A stretch of DNA of 64,000 bases from JBDXHU01 sp039989475 (GTDB lineage: Bacteria > Pseudomonadota > Gammaproteobacteria > Pseudomonadales > Halieaceae). A program made the position numbers and the translations under genes. Shown piece by piece: positions 34,468 to 42,955 of this stretch. The number at the start of each line of letters is the position of its first letter. Position 1 is the stretch's first letter. The notes under the pieces are model-generated. The model had not been told where the DNA came from and did no database searches. It saw only the letters and a program-made list of their open reading frames with translations. Where the stretch lies: NCBI GenBank assembly GCA_039989475.1, contig JBDXHU010000012.1, positions 62,001-126,000 of the forward strand. The letters are read 5' to 3'.

Positions 34468-35580
34468 CTATTCCAGCCGGCTCTTCACCACAACCGTGGC
34501 AAAGCTGAGCGTGACCAGCGCGATTAACAGCATCGGCCAGGCATGAGGCCAGATTTCAGCCACACCCCAGGACTTCAGGAAACAACCCTGGATGATGATG
34601 AGCATATGCTTAAGCGGGCTGAGCTCGGCAGCTACCTGCAGCCAGACCGGCATATTTTCCACTGGCGTCATAAAACCGGATATCAAAATCATCGGGATGG
34701 TGCCGATAAACACACCCAGTATGGCCTGCTGCTGGGTCTGGCAGAAGGCTGAGATCGCCAGCCCCAGCCCCACCACAGAAAACAGGAACAGCAGCAGGCT
34801 GGCGAACAGCAGCAGCGGGTTACTCGTCAGCGGTACGCCGAAGCCATACACAGCTATCAACACAATCAGCAGGCCGACAAAAACACCTACCATGAGGCCC
34901 GGCACCGTCTTGCTAATAATAATCTCTGCAGAATTGAGCGGGGACACCAGCACCTGGTCAAAGGTTCCCAACTCGCGCTCCTGAGCGATAGACAAGGACG
35001 TGGTTACCAGGGTCAGCATCATGGTCAACAGTGCGCTGAGGCTGGTGACAATAAACCATCGAAAGTGGAGGTTTGGATTAAACCAGTGCCTGAGCTCCAC
35101 ACCCGGGGAGCCCCGCGCGCTGACTCCATCCCTTTGCTCCAGCTCCACACCCAGCGTGGCGCTGATCTCCGCCAGGTAGCCGCTGGCCACCTGGGCCGCA
35201 TTGGCGCGGCGGCCATCCAGAATTACCTGCACCGATGCCGGTCGGCCGGCCTCCACATCGCGGGAAAAGTCCGCTTGCAGATGCAGACCGATCAGTACCT
35301 GGCGCCGATCAATCAGCTCGGTCATTTCTTCCATGCTCTGCACGATCACAATCTCATCAACAAAGCGGGCACCGATGACCCGCGCCACGTACTCATAGGA
35401 CCAGCGCCCGGCGTCCTGGTTAAGCAGGGCAACATCTGCATTGCTGACTTCCAGGGTGGCGGCTGTACTGAAAACCAGGGTCTGCAGTATCGGCGCGCCA
35501 ATCAGCAGACGGCGGCTGGCCGGGTCACGCAGTAGCGACAATATTTCCTTGACCACGGACATTTGCAGGCGGTACAGCAT
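34468..35580 (-). CDS. ybhR: ABC-2 type permease YbhR
   Basis: Inner-membrane permease of 370 residues, the second permease of the YbhGFSR exporter (drug and cation efflux in E. coli). One N-terminal helix near residues 20-40 is followed by a large periplasmic part and five C-terminal helices, with the ABC-2 signature region VSPLNSAEIIISKTVPGLM. I chose the ATG at 35580 because it overlaps the ybhS stop (ATGA) and starts MLYRLQMSVVKEILSLLRDP; an open stretch lies further upstream. It is the last gene of its operon. Confidence 0.93.
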   Translation of the reverse strand: MLYRLQMSVVKEILSLLRDPASRRLLIGAPILQTLVFSTAATLEVSNADVALLNQDAGRWSYEYVARVIGARFVDEIVIVQSMEEMTELIDRRQVLIGLHLQADFSRDVEAGRPASVQVILDGRRANAAQVASGYLAEISATLGVELEQRDGVSARGSPGVELRHWFNPNLHFRWFIVTSLSALLTMMLTLVTTSLSIAQERELGTFDQVLVSPLNSAEIIISKTVPGLMVGVFVGLLIVLIAVYGFGVPLTSNPLLLFASLLLFLFSVVGLGLAISAFCQTQQQAILGVFIGTIPMILISGFMTPVENMPVWLQVAAELSPLKHMLIIIQGCFLKSWGVAEIWPHAWPMLLIALVTLSFATVVVKSRLE

Positions 35581-36713
35581 CAGTCCAGTCTCTTGTGGCT
35601 GTTGGCCAGGGTGATGGAAAAAAACAATGCGCCGACACAAAGCATGGCAAACATATCCCAGCGAAACTGTGCCCAGACATCACCGGTGAGAAACACAGTT
35701 TGCAGAGACGACACAAAGTAGCGCGCCGGCACCACCTGGGTTATCCACTGCACCAGTGTCGGCATGCTGTCGATTTCATAGATAAAGCCTGACAGCAGGA
35801 AGGCCGGCATAAAACCGGAGAAGATCGCCGCCTGTGCCGCGACAAACTGATTTTTGGCCAGTGTCGATATCAGCAGGCCCTGGCCCAGCGCCGGCACCAG
35901 GAACACACTACTCAATAGCAATACGGCAATCAGCGAACCTTGCAGTGGTACCGAAAACAGAAACACGGCCATCAATACGCAGCCAAGCGTGGCAATCAGC
36001 CCCAACGCAAAATAGGGCAACAGCTTGCTGATAATGATCTCCAGCATGCTCGGCGGCGTCGACATAAGGGCCTCCATGGTGCCCCGCTCCCACTCCCGCG
36101 CCACTACCAACGAGGTCAGGAGTGTGCCAATCATTGTCATAACGATGGCAATCGCACCGGGCAACAGGACTCGCCGGCTTTCCAGCTCGGGGTTAAACCA
36201 GACGCGCTGGCGCTGGTCTATACGCGGCGCAACGGCAGCCCCCGCTTCACCTCGCAACCAGATCTGGAAAACGCCCTCGGCATAGGCCGCGGTAAAGTTG
36301 GCGGAATTGGGTTTCGATCCATCGGTAATCACCTGGATGGCCGCACCCGGCACTTGGTTGAGCACTCGCTCATCGAAATCTTGCGGAATGACCACGAAGC
36401 CATCCACGACACCGCGGGTCAGCAACTCCCTGCCAATTCGTCGATCTCGCACCGGCACGACATCCAGGTAAGGAGTCGCCGAATAAGCCGCCGCCAGGCT
36501 ATGCGCCTTGACTCCATTGCCTTCCAGTACGACAGCAAAGGGAACGTGCTTAACATCGAGGGAAACCGCAAAGGCGAACAGGAACAGCAGGATGGGTGGC
36601 AGGACAAAGGCAATAACCAGCGAGGATGGATCCCGCAGTATCTGGATAGATTCCTTGCGGGTCAGTGCCGCCATTCTGCGCAACAGCACAGCTGTCTTGC
36701 TTACCCTGCTCAT
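35580..36713 (-). CDS. ybhS: ABC-2 type permease YbhS
   Basis: First permease of the YbhGFSR system, 377 residues, the same length as the E. coli protein. It has a conserved cytoplasmic start (RRMAALTRKESIQILRDPSS), one TM helix, a periplasmic domain, and a C-terminal TM bundle with STPPSMLEIIISKLLPYF. Its start overlaps the end of ybhF and its stop overlaps ybhR, so the three subunits are translationally coupled. Confidence 0.94.
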   Translation of the reverse strand: MSRVSKTAVLLRRMAALTRKESIQILRDPSSLVIAFVLPPILLFLFAFAVSLDVKHVPFAVVLEGNGVKAHSLAAAYSATPYLDVVPVRDRRIGRELLTRGVVDGFVVIPQDFDERVLNQVPGAAIQVITDGSKPNSANFTAAYAEGVFQIWLRGEAGAAVAPRIDQRQRVWFNPELESRRVLLPGAIAIVMTMIGTLLTSLVVAREWERGTMEALMSTPPSMLEIIISKLLPYFALGLIATLGCVLMAVFLFSVPLQGSLIAVLLLSSVFLVPALGQGLLISTLAKNQFVAAQAAIFSGFMPAFLLSGFIYEIDSMPTLVQWITQVVPARYFVSSLQTVFLTGDVWAQFRWDMFAMLCVGALFFSITLANSHKRLD

Positions 36714-38437
36714 GCGGCATGCTCAGAAGGCGGTTCTTGAGCCTCAATCAGCCGGATGAACGCGTCTTCCATGGTCGGGTCGGGCAAGGCAGCGCAGGCT
36801 GCACTGGCCTTCAGAGCATCCGGCGAATCCAGCGCGATCAGTTGACCGCGGTTCACCAGGGCGACCCGATCGCAGTATTCGGCCTCATCCATGAAATGCG
36901 TGGTCACCAGCACTGTCACCCCCTTGGCGACCAGGCCAGTGATATGAGTCCAGAATTCCCTGCGGGTAACAGGATCAACCCCGGAGGTGGGTTCATCCAG
37001 GAACAACACGCTTGGTCGATGCATGAGCGCGCAAGCCAGCGCCATGCGCTGCTTGAAGCCCAGCGGCAGATTTTCCGGAGACTCGGCCAGGTAGGGTTGC
37101 AGCTCGAAAGTGTCAATCATCTCCTGGATCCGATCGCGACGCAGCTTGCCGCGCAGGCCATAGACGCCGGAAAAAAATTCCAGATTTTGCTGTACAGACA
37201 TCAAGCCGTAGAGGGAGAACTTCTGCGCCATGTAACCCAGTTGCAGTTTGGCCGTGCTGGGGGAATGCCGCAGGTCGAGGCCGACCACCTCGGCGACGCC
37301 GCTGCTGGGCTTGAGCAACCCACAGAGCATCTTGAATGTTGTCGACTTGCCGGCACCGTTGGGCCCAAGTAGGCCCAGAATTTCACCCTTGTGCACAGAA
37401 AAACTGATGCCATCAGTGGCGGTGAAATCCCCGAAGTGTTTACTTAAATCACGACACTCAACCATGATGTCGCGAGCCTGCTCAACAGGCTCCATTTTCT
37501 CGGCGATGGCGGAATGTCCGTCAGGCCCGCCGCCCAACAGGTCGATAAACGCATCCTCGAAACGCGGTGCAACAGCTTCCAGCCTGCCACCCACTGATTC
37601 CACCAGCCCGCTTATTTCATCGAGGCTACCGTCCCGGCCCAGCACCAGGCGCACCGCCGCGCCCTGGATTACGCCATCACGGACAGAGGGCAATTCCAGC
37701 GCCCGGGTCAGCCAGAGGCGTCGGTCACCGCCGAGGTTTTTCGCCAGGTAGCTGCGACCCTGCAAGCGCCGTGTCAGGTCTGCAGGCGCACCGCAGTACA
37801 CCAGTTCACTTTCCTCCAGCAGTAACACTTCATCACAGCGTTCCGCCTCGTCGAGATAAGCGGTCGACCAGACCACGGCCATACCCTCCCCCGCCAGCTC
37901 CTGCACCATGTCCCATAGGTCCTGGCGACTGACCGGGTCAACCCCGACACTGGGTTCATCCAGCAGCAATAGCTGGGGTCGCGCCATCAGGGCGCAGGCC
38001 AGGCCCAGTTTTTGTTTCATACCGCCGGAAAGATTACCGGCAAGCCGATCGGTGAAGGATCCCAGACCGGTAAAATGCAACAAGCGCTCAAACAGGCCGC
38101 TGGTCATCCGGCGATCAAGACCGCGCAGGTCGGCATAGAGTTTGAGGTTCTCCAGTACGGTCAGGTCCTCATAAAGACCAAAACGCTGCGGCATATAGCC
38201 TGTGAGCTGGTGGATATCGCTGGTATGCGGCCCAAGCTCCCTGCCATCTATCTTCAAACTACCGGTGTCTACCGACATCAGGCCCGCCAGCAGCCGCATC
38301 AAGGTCGTCTTGCCGGCACCGTCCGGGCCGACCAGGCCCGTCAGCCGGCCACCGCGAATATTCGCATCCAGCTCCTTGAGCGCGCAGTGCTCATCGAAGT
38401 GCTTGCTAACGCCTTCAATAGAAACCGAAACCGTCAT
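36710..38437 (-). CDS. ybhF: ABC transporter ATP-binding protein YbhF (two ATPase domains)
   Basis: Fused double ATPase of 575 residues (E. coli YbhF has 578). The first domain has Walker A GPDGAGKTTLM, signature NLSGGMKQKLGLACALMARP and Walker B LLLLDEPSVGVDP. The second has GPNGAGKSTTFKML and LFLDEPTSGVDP. The second domain's signature reads NLPLGFKQRMALACALM in place of LSGGQ, a known divergence in this group. It powers the YbhS/YbhR permeases. It starts 4 bases after ybhG. Confidence 0.95.
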   Translation of the reverse strand: MTVSVSIEGVSKHFDEHCALKELDANIRGGRLTGLVGPDGAGKTTLMRLLAGLMSVDTGSLKIDGRELGPHTSDIHQLTGYMPQRFGLYEDLTVLENLKLYADLRGLDRRMTSGLFERLLHFTGLGSFTDRLAGNLSGGMKQKLGLACALMARPQLLLLDEPSVGVDPVSRQDLWDMVQELAGEGMAVVWSTAYLDEAERCDEVLLLEESELVYCGAPADLTRRLQGRSYLAKNLGGDRRLWLTRALELPSVRDGVIQGAAVRLVLGRDGSLDEISGLVESVGGRLEAVAPRFEDAFIDLLGGGPDGHSAIAEKMEPVEQARDIMVECRDLSKHFGDFTATDGISFSVHKGEILGLLGPNGAGKSTTFKMLCGLLKPSSGVAEVVGLDLRHSPSTAKLQLGYMAQKFSLYGLMSVQQNLEFFSGVYGLRGKLRRDRIQEMIDTFELQPYLAESPENLPLGFKQRMALACALMHRPSVLFLDEPTSGVDPVTRREFWTHITGLVAKGVTVLVTTHFMDEAEYCDRVALVNRGQLIALDSPDALKASAACAALPDPTMEDAFIRLIEAQEPPSEHAA

Positions 38438-38441
38438 GGCA

Positions 38442-39428
38442 TTAGCCCTGGCTCGACGAAATTTCGACCGTTACCGGCATCCCCTGGCGTAAGCCGTCGT
38501 CCGGATTGGAAACAATAATGCGAAGGCGATACACCAGGTCTGTCCTGAGTTCCGGAGTTTCCACGGTCTTGGGGGTAAACTCCGCCCGCGGCGAAACGAA
38601 ACCAATCTGTCCCTGGTAGCGCTGCGCAGATGAGTCCGACCAAACCTGCACTTGTGTGCCCGGCACGACCTGACCCAGTCGCGACTCATCAACATAGGCG
38701 CGCACATAAACCTTGTCGGACAGTGACAGGGTATAAACCGGCGCGCCGATTGCCAGCATGGCGCCGGGTTCGCGCGCCCGGGTAAGAATCACGCCGCTGC
38801 TGGGGGCGGCCAATTTCGTATCATCCAACTGGGTCTGGGCCTGGTCCTGTCGGGCCTGCGCCGCAGCCAATCCAGCCTGCGCGGCGGCGATATCTTCACT
38901 GCGAAAACCTTCCACCGCCAGTTTAAGCGCTTCCCGACTGGCCCGCAGACGGGCCGCGGCCTGCTCCTGCTGCGCTACCGAATCATCCAGGGCACTGCGG
39001 CTGTTGAGACCGTCCTTGAAAAGATCCTGCTGTCGCTTCAAACGTTTGTCGGCGTTGTCCAGGGCCGCTTCCGCCTCGGCCACCATGGCTTCTGCCTGCT
39101 GGATTTCCTGTGGCCTGGAACCCGTTGTTGCTCGATCGAGGTTGGCCTGGGCCTCCATTACACCCGCGCTCGCCAGAGCCAGGGCCTCCTGCATCGGCTG
39201 GTCATCCAGGCTCGCCATGGGGTCACCCGCCGCGACCGTATCGCCCTCCTCAAACAGCATCGTCTCAAGGCGCCCGCCGACCCGGAAGCCAAGCTGCACC
39301 TCCCGGATGTCGACATTTCCATAGAGGGTGAGATCACCATTGCCATTGCCACCCTTAAGTGGGTAGATCCAGGTTGCGCCTACCGCAATAGCGACCAATA
39401 CGACTATCAACAGAGCCACTTTCTTCAT
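38442..39428 (-). CDS. ybhG: HlyD-family membrane fusion protein YbhG
   Basis: Periplasmic adaptor of 328 residues anchored by an N-terminal helix (VALLIVVLVAIAVGATWIYP). The lipoyl halves surround a long coiled coil rich in Ala, Gln and Glu (about residues 80-200), followed by a beta-barrel domain. It links the YbhFSR ABC transporter to an outer-membrane channel. The ATG overlaps the cecR stop. The order cecR-ybhG-ybhF-ybhS-ybhR is complete. Confidence 0.94.
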   Translation of the reverse strand: MKKVALLIVVLVAIAVGATWIYPLKGGNGNGDLTLYGNVDIREVQLGFRVGGRLETMLFEEGDTVAAGDPMASLDDQPMQEALALASAGVMEAQANLDRATTGSRPQEIQQAEAMVAEAEAALDNADKRLKRQQDLFKDGLNSRSALDDSVAQQEQAAARLRASREALKLAVEGFRSEDIAAAQAGLAAAQARQDQAQTQLDDTKLAAPSSGVILTRAREPGAMLAIGAPVYTLSLSDKVYVRAYVDESRLGQVVPGTQVQVWSDSSAQRYQGQIGFVSPRAEFTPKTVETPELRTDLVYRLRIIVSNPDDGLRQGMPVTVEISSSQG

Positions 39429-40105
39429 ACACCAACCTCTTCATCAAATTGTGCGTACAGGTTTTTGCGCACCTGCTCATGCACGGCTTTCATCTGCGCT
39501 TCGCCAACAGTCTGCCAACCCAGGTGTCTGCTGGTGGTAGCCCGGCCCACCATAAAGACCAGTATCTGGCCCATTTGCGTCAGTGCCAGCAAGCGGGTGG
39601 CCTGCGCCTGTGGCGACTGGCCGGTGAGCAAGCCGATCAAGCGAGTGAAAATTTCCAGCATCTGGCTATAGGGCCCCTGGAAGAAAATGTCGAAGGCCTC
39701 GGTAGGGTCCTGTTGCTCGCGCATAACCAGCTTGACCCAGCCGGCGGCCTCGCGCTGACCGAACATGCGGGTGATGCCCTGCAACAGCCGATCCATAATA
39801 TCGAGGCAGGCGCGGCGACCGTCTGCACTGCCTGGATCCAGGCTCTCGATCTCCAGTTGCAAGGCATCCAGCAAGGGCTGCATATGCTCAGTCATGCTCG
39901 CCGTGATATGTTCAAACACCGCCAGGTAGAGGCCCTCTTTCCCACCGAAGTGGTAGGCGATCAGGGCCTGGTTGACGCCGGCAGCATCGGCGATGGCACG
40001 GGTGCTGGCGGCATGGAAACCATCGCGGCCAAACACCTGCAAGGCCGCGGCCAGCAAGCTGTCACGAGTTTGATTGCCCCGGGTCTGGGTCTTGTTGCCC
40101 TGCAT
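39425..40105 (-). CDS. cecR: TetR-family repressor CecR (YbiH)
   Basis: TetR-type regulator of 226 residues. The N-terminal HTH spans residues 12-60 (DSLLAAALQVFGRDGFHAAS...GVNQALIAYHFGGKEGLY). The C-terminal domain is of the CerR/CecR type (DUF1956-like). In E. coli the homologue represses ybhGFSR and responds to cefoperazone or chloramphenicol sensitivity. Here it is the first gene of the same operon and probably autoregulated through the palindrome at 40119-40140, 14 bases before its start. Confidence 0.92.
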   Translation of the reverse strand: MQGNKTQTRGNQTRDSLLAAALQVFGRDGFHAASTRAIADAAGVNQALIAYHFGGKEGLYLAVFEHITASMTEHMQPLLDALQLEIESLDPGSADGRRACLDIMDRLLQGITRMFGQREAAGWVKLVMREQQDPTEAFDIFFQGPYSQMLEIFTRLIGLLTGQSPQAQATRLLALTQMGQILVFMVGRATTSRHLGWQTVGEAQMKAVHEQVRKNLYAQFDEEVGV

Positions 40106-40118
40106 ACAGCCACATCAT

Positions 40119-40140
40119 TAATTAATCGATTGATTAATTA
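40119..40140. promoter_or_regulatory. CecR operator palindrome
   Basis: A 22-bp inverted repeat with perfect 9-bp arms (TAATTAATC / GATTAATTA) around GATT lies just upstream of cecR. The AT-rich TTAAT-type arms resemble operators of the CerR/YbiH group as I recall them. It is suitably placed to block transcription of the whole cecR-ybhGFSR operon. Confidence 0.75.
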
Positions 40141-40160
40141 TAAGGGTCAAACAGCAAGAG

Positions 40161-40193
40161 TCCAGTTAAAGGGATCAGAACCCTTTAACGGAC
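40161..40193. terminator. Inverted repeat after the SDR gene
   Basis: GTTAAAGGG (40165-40173) and CCCTTTAAC (40181-40189) form a perfect 9-bp stem with a 7-base loop, extended by GTCC/GGAC with one bulge. It lies 18 bases past the SDR stop and 21 bases upstream of the cecR operator. No T tract follows on either strand, so termination is only a possible role; it could equally be a binding site. Confidence 0.4.
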
Positions 40194-40210
40194 AAAATGA
40201 GCACTGCTGC

Positions 40211-41077
40211 CTAGTTGTAGTAGTCCACGCCCATCAGCTCGAGCATTTTTTCGGCATAGGCGTTGTTATCGAGTGTGGCGATGCGCCGCCATTCCTCATC
40301 GTCATTAAGAGCGGTATAGGCCCGGTAGAAGTCCTCTGCATCCGGTCCCACCGGGTAGCGAAAACGGGGCTCATCCGATTCGATGGCATGCTGGATGGCA
40401 TCAGCACAGTCAACCGTGGTGCCGGCACGGCCGAGTCCGAACTCCCCAAACTTCATCAGCCGGCCAAAGGATGTGCCATAGGGACTGTCCTCCGGTGGCA
40501 TACTGCCCTTGGTCCACATGGGCGTCATGATGCAGCCTGGCTCGATCATGGAAACCTTGATGTTGAACTCGGCCAACTCCTGCGACAATGCTATGCACAT
40601 CGTCTCCACGGCTGCCTTGGAAGAAGAGTAAGCGCCGTGGCAACCAAATATATTCACCGCCGCCAGCGAGGTGACGTTGACCAGGCGGCCGCTACCCTGC
40701 TTGCGTAGCACCGGTATCACCGCCTGCATCACGGCAAAGGCACCGAATACGTTGGTTTCATAAATCTCGCGCATTTCATCCAGCGGGGTTTCTTCCAGCG
40801 ATCGACCACCACCGACGCCGGCATTACTCACCAGCACATCGAGGCGACCCTCGCGCTCGAGCACCGTATTGATGCAACTGTTGATGGAGTCCGCGTCCAG
40901 CAGGTCCAGCGCCAGGATTTCGACGCCGAGTTTTTCATCTGCAATGCGCTGTTTCAGCTCATCGGCGCCGGCCGGGTTACGACAACTCGCATAGACCTGG
41001 TGGCCACTGCGAGAGAGTTGAATTGCGGCCTCCTGGCCGATGCCAGTGCTACTGCCCGTGATGAGAATTACAGCCAT
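40211..41077 (-). CDS. SDR family oxidoreductase
   Basis: Short-chain dehydrogenase of 288 residues. Motifs: ILITGSSTGIGQEAA (residues 4-18), SNAGVGGG, a catalytic Ser in NVTSLAAVNIFG, and YSSSK. The region after YxxxK (IEPGCIMTPMW) has the PG turn. I prefer the ATG at 41077 (MAVILITG), since a GTG 12 bases upstream adds only MDIT. It is monocistronic between the cecR locus and the YibH-like gene. The substrate is not recognisable. Confidence 0.9.
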   Translation of the reverse strand: MAVILITGSSTGIGQEAAIQLSRSGHQVYASCRNPAGADELKQRIADEKLGVEILALDLLDADSINSCINTVLEREGRLDVLVSNAGVGGGRSLEETPLDEMREIYETNVFGAFAVMQAVIPVLRKQGSGRLVNVTSLAAVNIFGCHGAYSSSKAAVETMCIALSQELAEFNIKVSMIEPGCIMTPMWTKGSMPPEDSPYGTSFGRLMKFGEFGLGRAGTTVDCADAIQHAIESDEPRFRYPVGPDAEDFYRAYTALNDDEEWRRIATLDNNAYAEKMLELMGVDYYN

Positions 41078-41091
41078 AGTGATATCCACTC

Positions 41092-41162
41092 GATCTATTG
41101 CGGGAAAAGAAGTGGGCTATTGTAGAACGGAATAGCGCGGTGTGCTGGATTGATCTATTGCG
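41092..41162. repeat. Direct repeat GATCTATTGCG, two copies
   Basis: The 11-base word occurs at 41092-41102 and again at 41152-41162, exactly 60 bases apart, in the region between the SDR and YibH-like genes that should hold the SDR promoter. The 60-base period is near six helical turns, which would suit two protein sites on one DNA face. No known operator is recognised. Confidence 0.4.
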
Positions 41163-41207
41163 AGCCAGGCGGCTAACGAAAAACAGACATCCACGCTGTT
41201 CATGAAT

Positions 41208-42164
41208 TTATCCGCGGAAAGGGTTGTAGACGTAGTTGAGCAAACTCTCGGATTGTATCTCGATACGCCTGAGCAACCAGAAGACATCCGCCCCCTGGCC
41301 TGTGTTGATGGCAGCGATTCCCGATGCGCCAAAAATCATCGGCGCTCCAAGCTGTTGCTCGTCCAATTTGACCTGGACGGCGAAGTAGCCAATCTCCTTT
41401 ATGGAGGATATATGGGGAATCAACCCGCCGATTTCGAGCTGAGCCTCACCAGCGCCTTTAACCAGTGCGCCAACTTTTGTCGTGAACACCTGGCCCGGGT
41501 ACATGGTCAGCGCAAATTCGATCTCCTGTCCAGGCTCTATGTACTGACTGCCCTCCTGGCGAACTGCCATGATCAGAAACGCTTCCTCGCTGCTGACGAA
41601 AGACATGACGGGCGCCTTGAGCCGGACAAACTGCCCTGCCCGCAACTGTAGATTGAGCACGTAACCATCGGCGGGAGCGCGAGCTACAGTCTGCTGTAGC
41701 CGGTACATGTAAACGTCGACTTCACCCTGGGCAGCGTTAACTTCATCCTGCTTTATCTTCAGCGCCTCAGCGGCCATTACCTTGCGATCGACCAGTTTCT
41801 GGGTATCCTCCAATTCCTGCTTGGCTTTGGCCAGAACTCCCCTGGCATTGTCCAGGCTGGCTTGAATGGGGGCGGGGTCCATTTTGTAGAGTGGCGTTCC
41901 TTTGGCGACCTGTTGATGAGGTTTTACGTAGACTTCCTCTACCTGGCCACCCAGGTAGGTCGCCATCTGTATCACTGGGCGTTCGACAAATACCCTGTCG
42001 CTATAGGGAGTGTATTGTCCCAGCAAGACAATCTCCGTTAGCGCTGCACCCACATACAGGCCCCATACGAGGATGCCAGTGAACAGGTTCCAGGGTAACC
42101 AGCGGTAATCGAAGAAGATCATACGAACCAGAAAGACGTAGGCTAGCGTCAGCAAAATCTCCAT
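41208..42164 (-). CDS. HlyD-family membrane fusion protein, YibH/YiaV-like
   Basis: Membrane fusion protein of 318 residues. Two N-terminal hydrophobic helices (LLTLAYVFLVRMIFF and LFTGILVWGLYVGAALTEIVLL) are followed by a lipoyl/coiled-coil core (GGQVEEVYVKPHQQVAKGTP, then a helix rich in Lys, Glu and Gln) and a barrel domain. Its start shares one base with the stop of the DUF3302 gene. The same pairing occurs in E. coli as yibI-yibH and yiaW-yiaV, whose substrate is not established. No ATPase or permease gene is nearby. Confidence 0.85.
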   Translation of the reverse strand: MEILLTLAYVFLVRMIFFDYRWLPWNLFTGILVWGLYVGAALTEIVLLGQYTPYSDRVFVERPVIQMATYLGGQVEEVYVKPHQQVAKGTPLYKMDPAPIQASLDNARGVLAKAKQELEDTQKLVDRKVMAAEALKIKQDEVNAAQGEVDVYMYRLQQTVARAPADGYVLNLQLRAGQFVRLKAPVMSFVSSEEAFLIMAVRQEGSQYIEPGQEIEFALTMYPGQVFTTKVGALVKGAGEAQLEIGGLIPHISSIKEIGYFAVQVKLDEQQLGAPMIFGASGIAAINTGQGADVFWLLRRIEIQSESLLNYVYNPFRG

Positions 42165-42448
42165 TAGATTGCCTCCCCATTACCAACTTCGATGGTGGAA
42201 TCGGAGACATTTACTGCTGCGGTCTCAATTTCTATAGGAGCGATGACCGGGCGCATATATGCCCAAAGCAGTGCAATCATCCAGAAAGGAAAAATAAGAA
42301 GCCCGAGCAGCGCACAGATGCCTATAGCATCGGCCTGGGGATGGCCTCTTTTCAGGGCTATCTCCTTGGGTAGCTCGTGTACCTTGATGATACCAACGAC
42401 TATGATGGTGACCGAAAAAACGATCAGGAAAAGGCAAAATATTTTCAT
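42164..42448 (-). CDS. DUF3302 small membrane protein, YibI/YiaW-like
   Basis: A 94-residue protein with two hydrophobic helices (residues 1-20 and 46-66) and a short polar C-terminus. The connecting loop KVHELPKEIALKRGHPQADAI is typical of DUF3302. AGGAG lies upstream of the ATG. Translational coupling to the membrane fusion protein supports a shared complex, role unknown. Confidence 0.85.
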   Translation of the reverse strand: MKIFCLFLIVFSVTIIVVGIIKVHELPKEIALKRGHPQADAIGICALLGLLIFPFWMIALLWAYMRPVIAPIEIETAAVNVSDSTIEVGNGEAI

Positions 42449-42760
42449 CCAGGCTCCTACTCACAGGCGACAGGAAATCAGGGGTGATGAGCGTAATAAT
42501 TGCCTGCCAATGCTCTCGCCAGTGCTGTATTCCATGATAGGAGAAGAAGCGACTATTGAACAGGCAAAGTTACCATGAACAGAAGTTACCGGTCCTCACT
42601 ATCGACCTGCGTGAAATTGATCGCAACGCGGTTGCCTCCCGCGTTGCAACCCCTGCGGGGCTTCGTCCCTTCGGGACTCGTCCACCATGCTCCTGTGGTC
42701 GCATGTTGTCGAAGGTGCGGCCGGCGATCCGGGTTCGTCCCAGACGAACACACCATCCAC
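42449..42760. other. Non-coding stretch with four successive hairpins
   Basis: I find no convincing gene here. Bases 42623-42647 form a 9-bp stem (GCAACGCGG / CCGCGTTGC, loop TTGCCTC). 42650-42660 is CCCC-TGC-GGGG. 42665-42677 is GTCCC-TTC-GGGAC. 42733-42749 is a 7-bp stem GTTCGTC-CCA-GACGAAC. They lie between the tRNA-Lys terminator and the DUF3302 gene. They could be an mRNA leader, a small RNA or a decayed repeat element. The AT-richer part 42449-42600 shows no structure that stands out. Confidence 0.45.
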
Positions 42761-42788
42761 AAAAAAGGCCGCCCGCTGGGCAGCCTTT
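42761..42788 (-). terminator. Intrinsic terminator of tRNA-Lys
   Basis: On the minus strand GGCTGCCC (42785-42778) pairs with GGGCGGCC (42774-42767), with one G-U pair and loop AGC, followed by six T. It starts 12 bases past the tRNA 3' end and is correctly oriented to end its transcript. Confidence 0.8.
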
Positions 42789-42799
42789 CTCGTGGAATA

Positions 42800-42875
42800 T
42801 GGTGGGCCGTGCTGGATTCGAACCAGCGACCAATTGGTTAAAAGCCAACTGCTCTACCAACTGAGCTAACGGCCC
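42800..42875 (-). tRNA. tRNA-Lys (anticodon UUU)
   Basis: A 76-base cloverleaf with encoded CCA. The acceptor stem GGGCCGT pairs with ACGGCCC, discriminator A. D arm GCTC/GAGC. Anticodon stem GTTGG/CCAAT with loop CTTTTAA. T arm GCTGG-TTCGAAT-CCAGC. Anticodon TTT reads AAA and AAG lysine codons. Its position after queC and the Tol-Pal cluster is also found in pseudomonads. Confidence 0.98.
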
Positions 42876-42955
42876 CAGAAGGAGCTGCGTATAGTACGGA
42901 TTTAGCAACAAAACTCAAGCGCTTTTTGGCGCTGGCGAAAACTGGCAGGGCCGGA

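Noticed and set aside
39449..40708. 419-codon open frame on the plus strand across cecR and the SDR gene
   Set aside because: It spans two real minus-strand genes and their operator; the translation is low quality and rich in His/Gln.
42640..42720. Minus-strand GACGAG-TCCC-GAA-GGGA-CGAAG resembling a hammerhead ribozyme core
   Set aside because: Two bases of CUGANGA and one of GAAAC are wrong, and the third helix cannot form because its strand pairs with the adjacent 9-bp stem instead.
42556..42911. Short open frames on both strands over the tRNA-Lys region
   Set aside because: They read through the tRNA and the hairpins and have no ribosome site.
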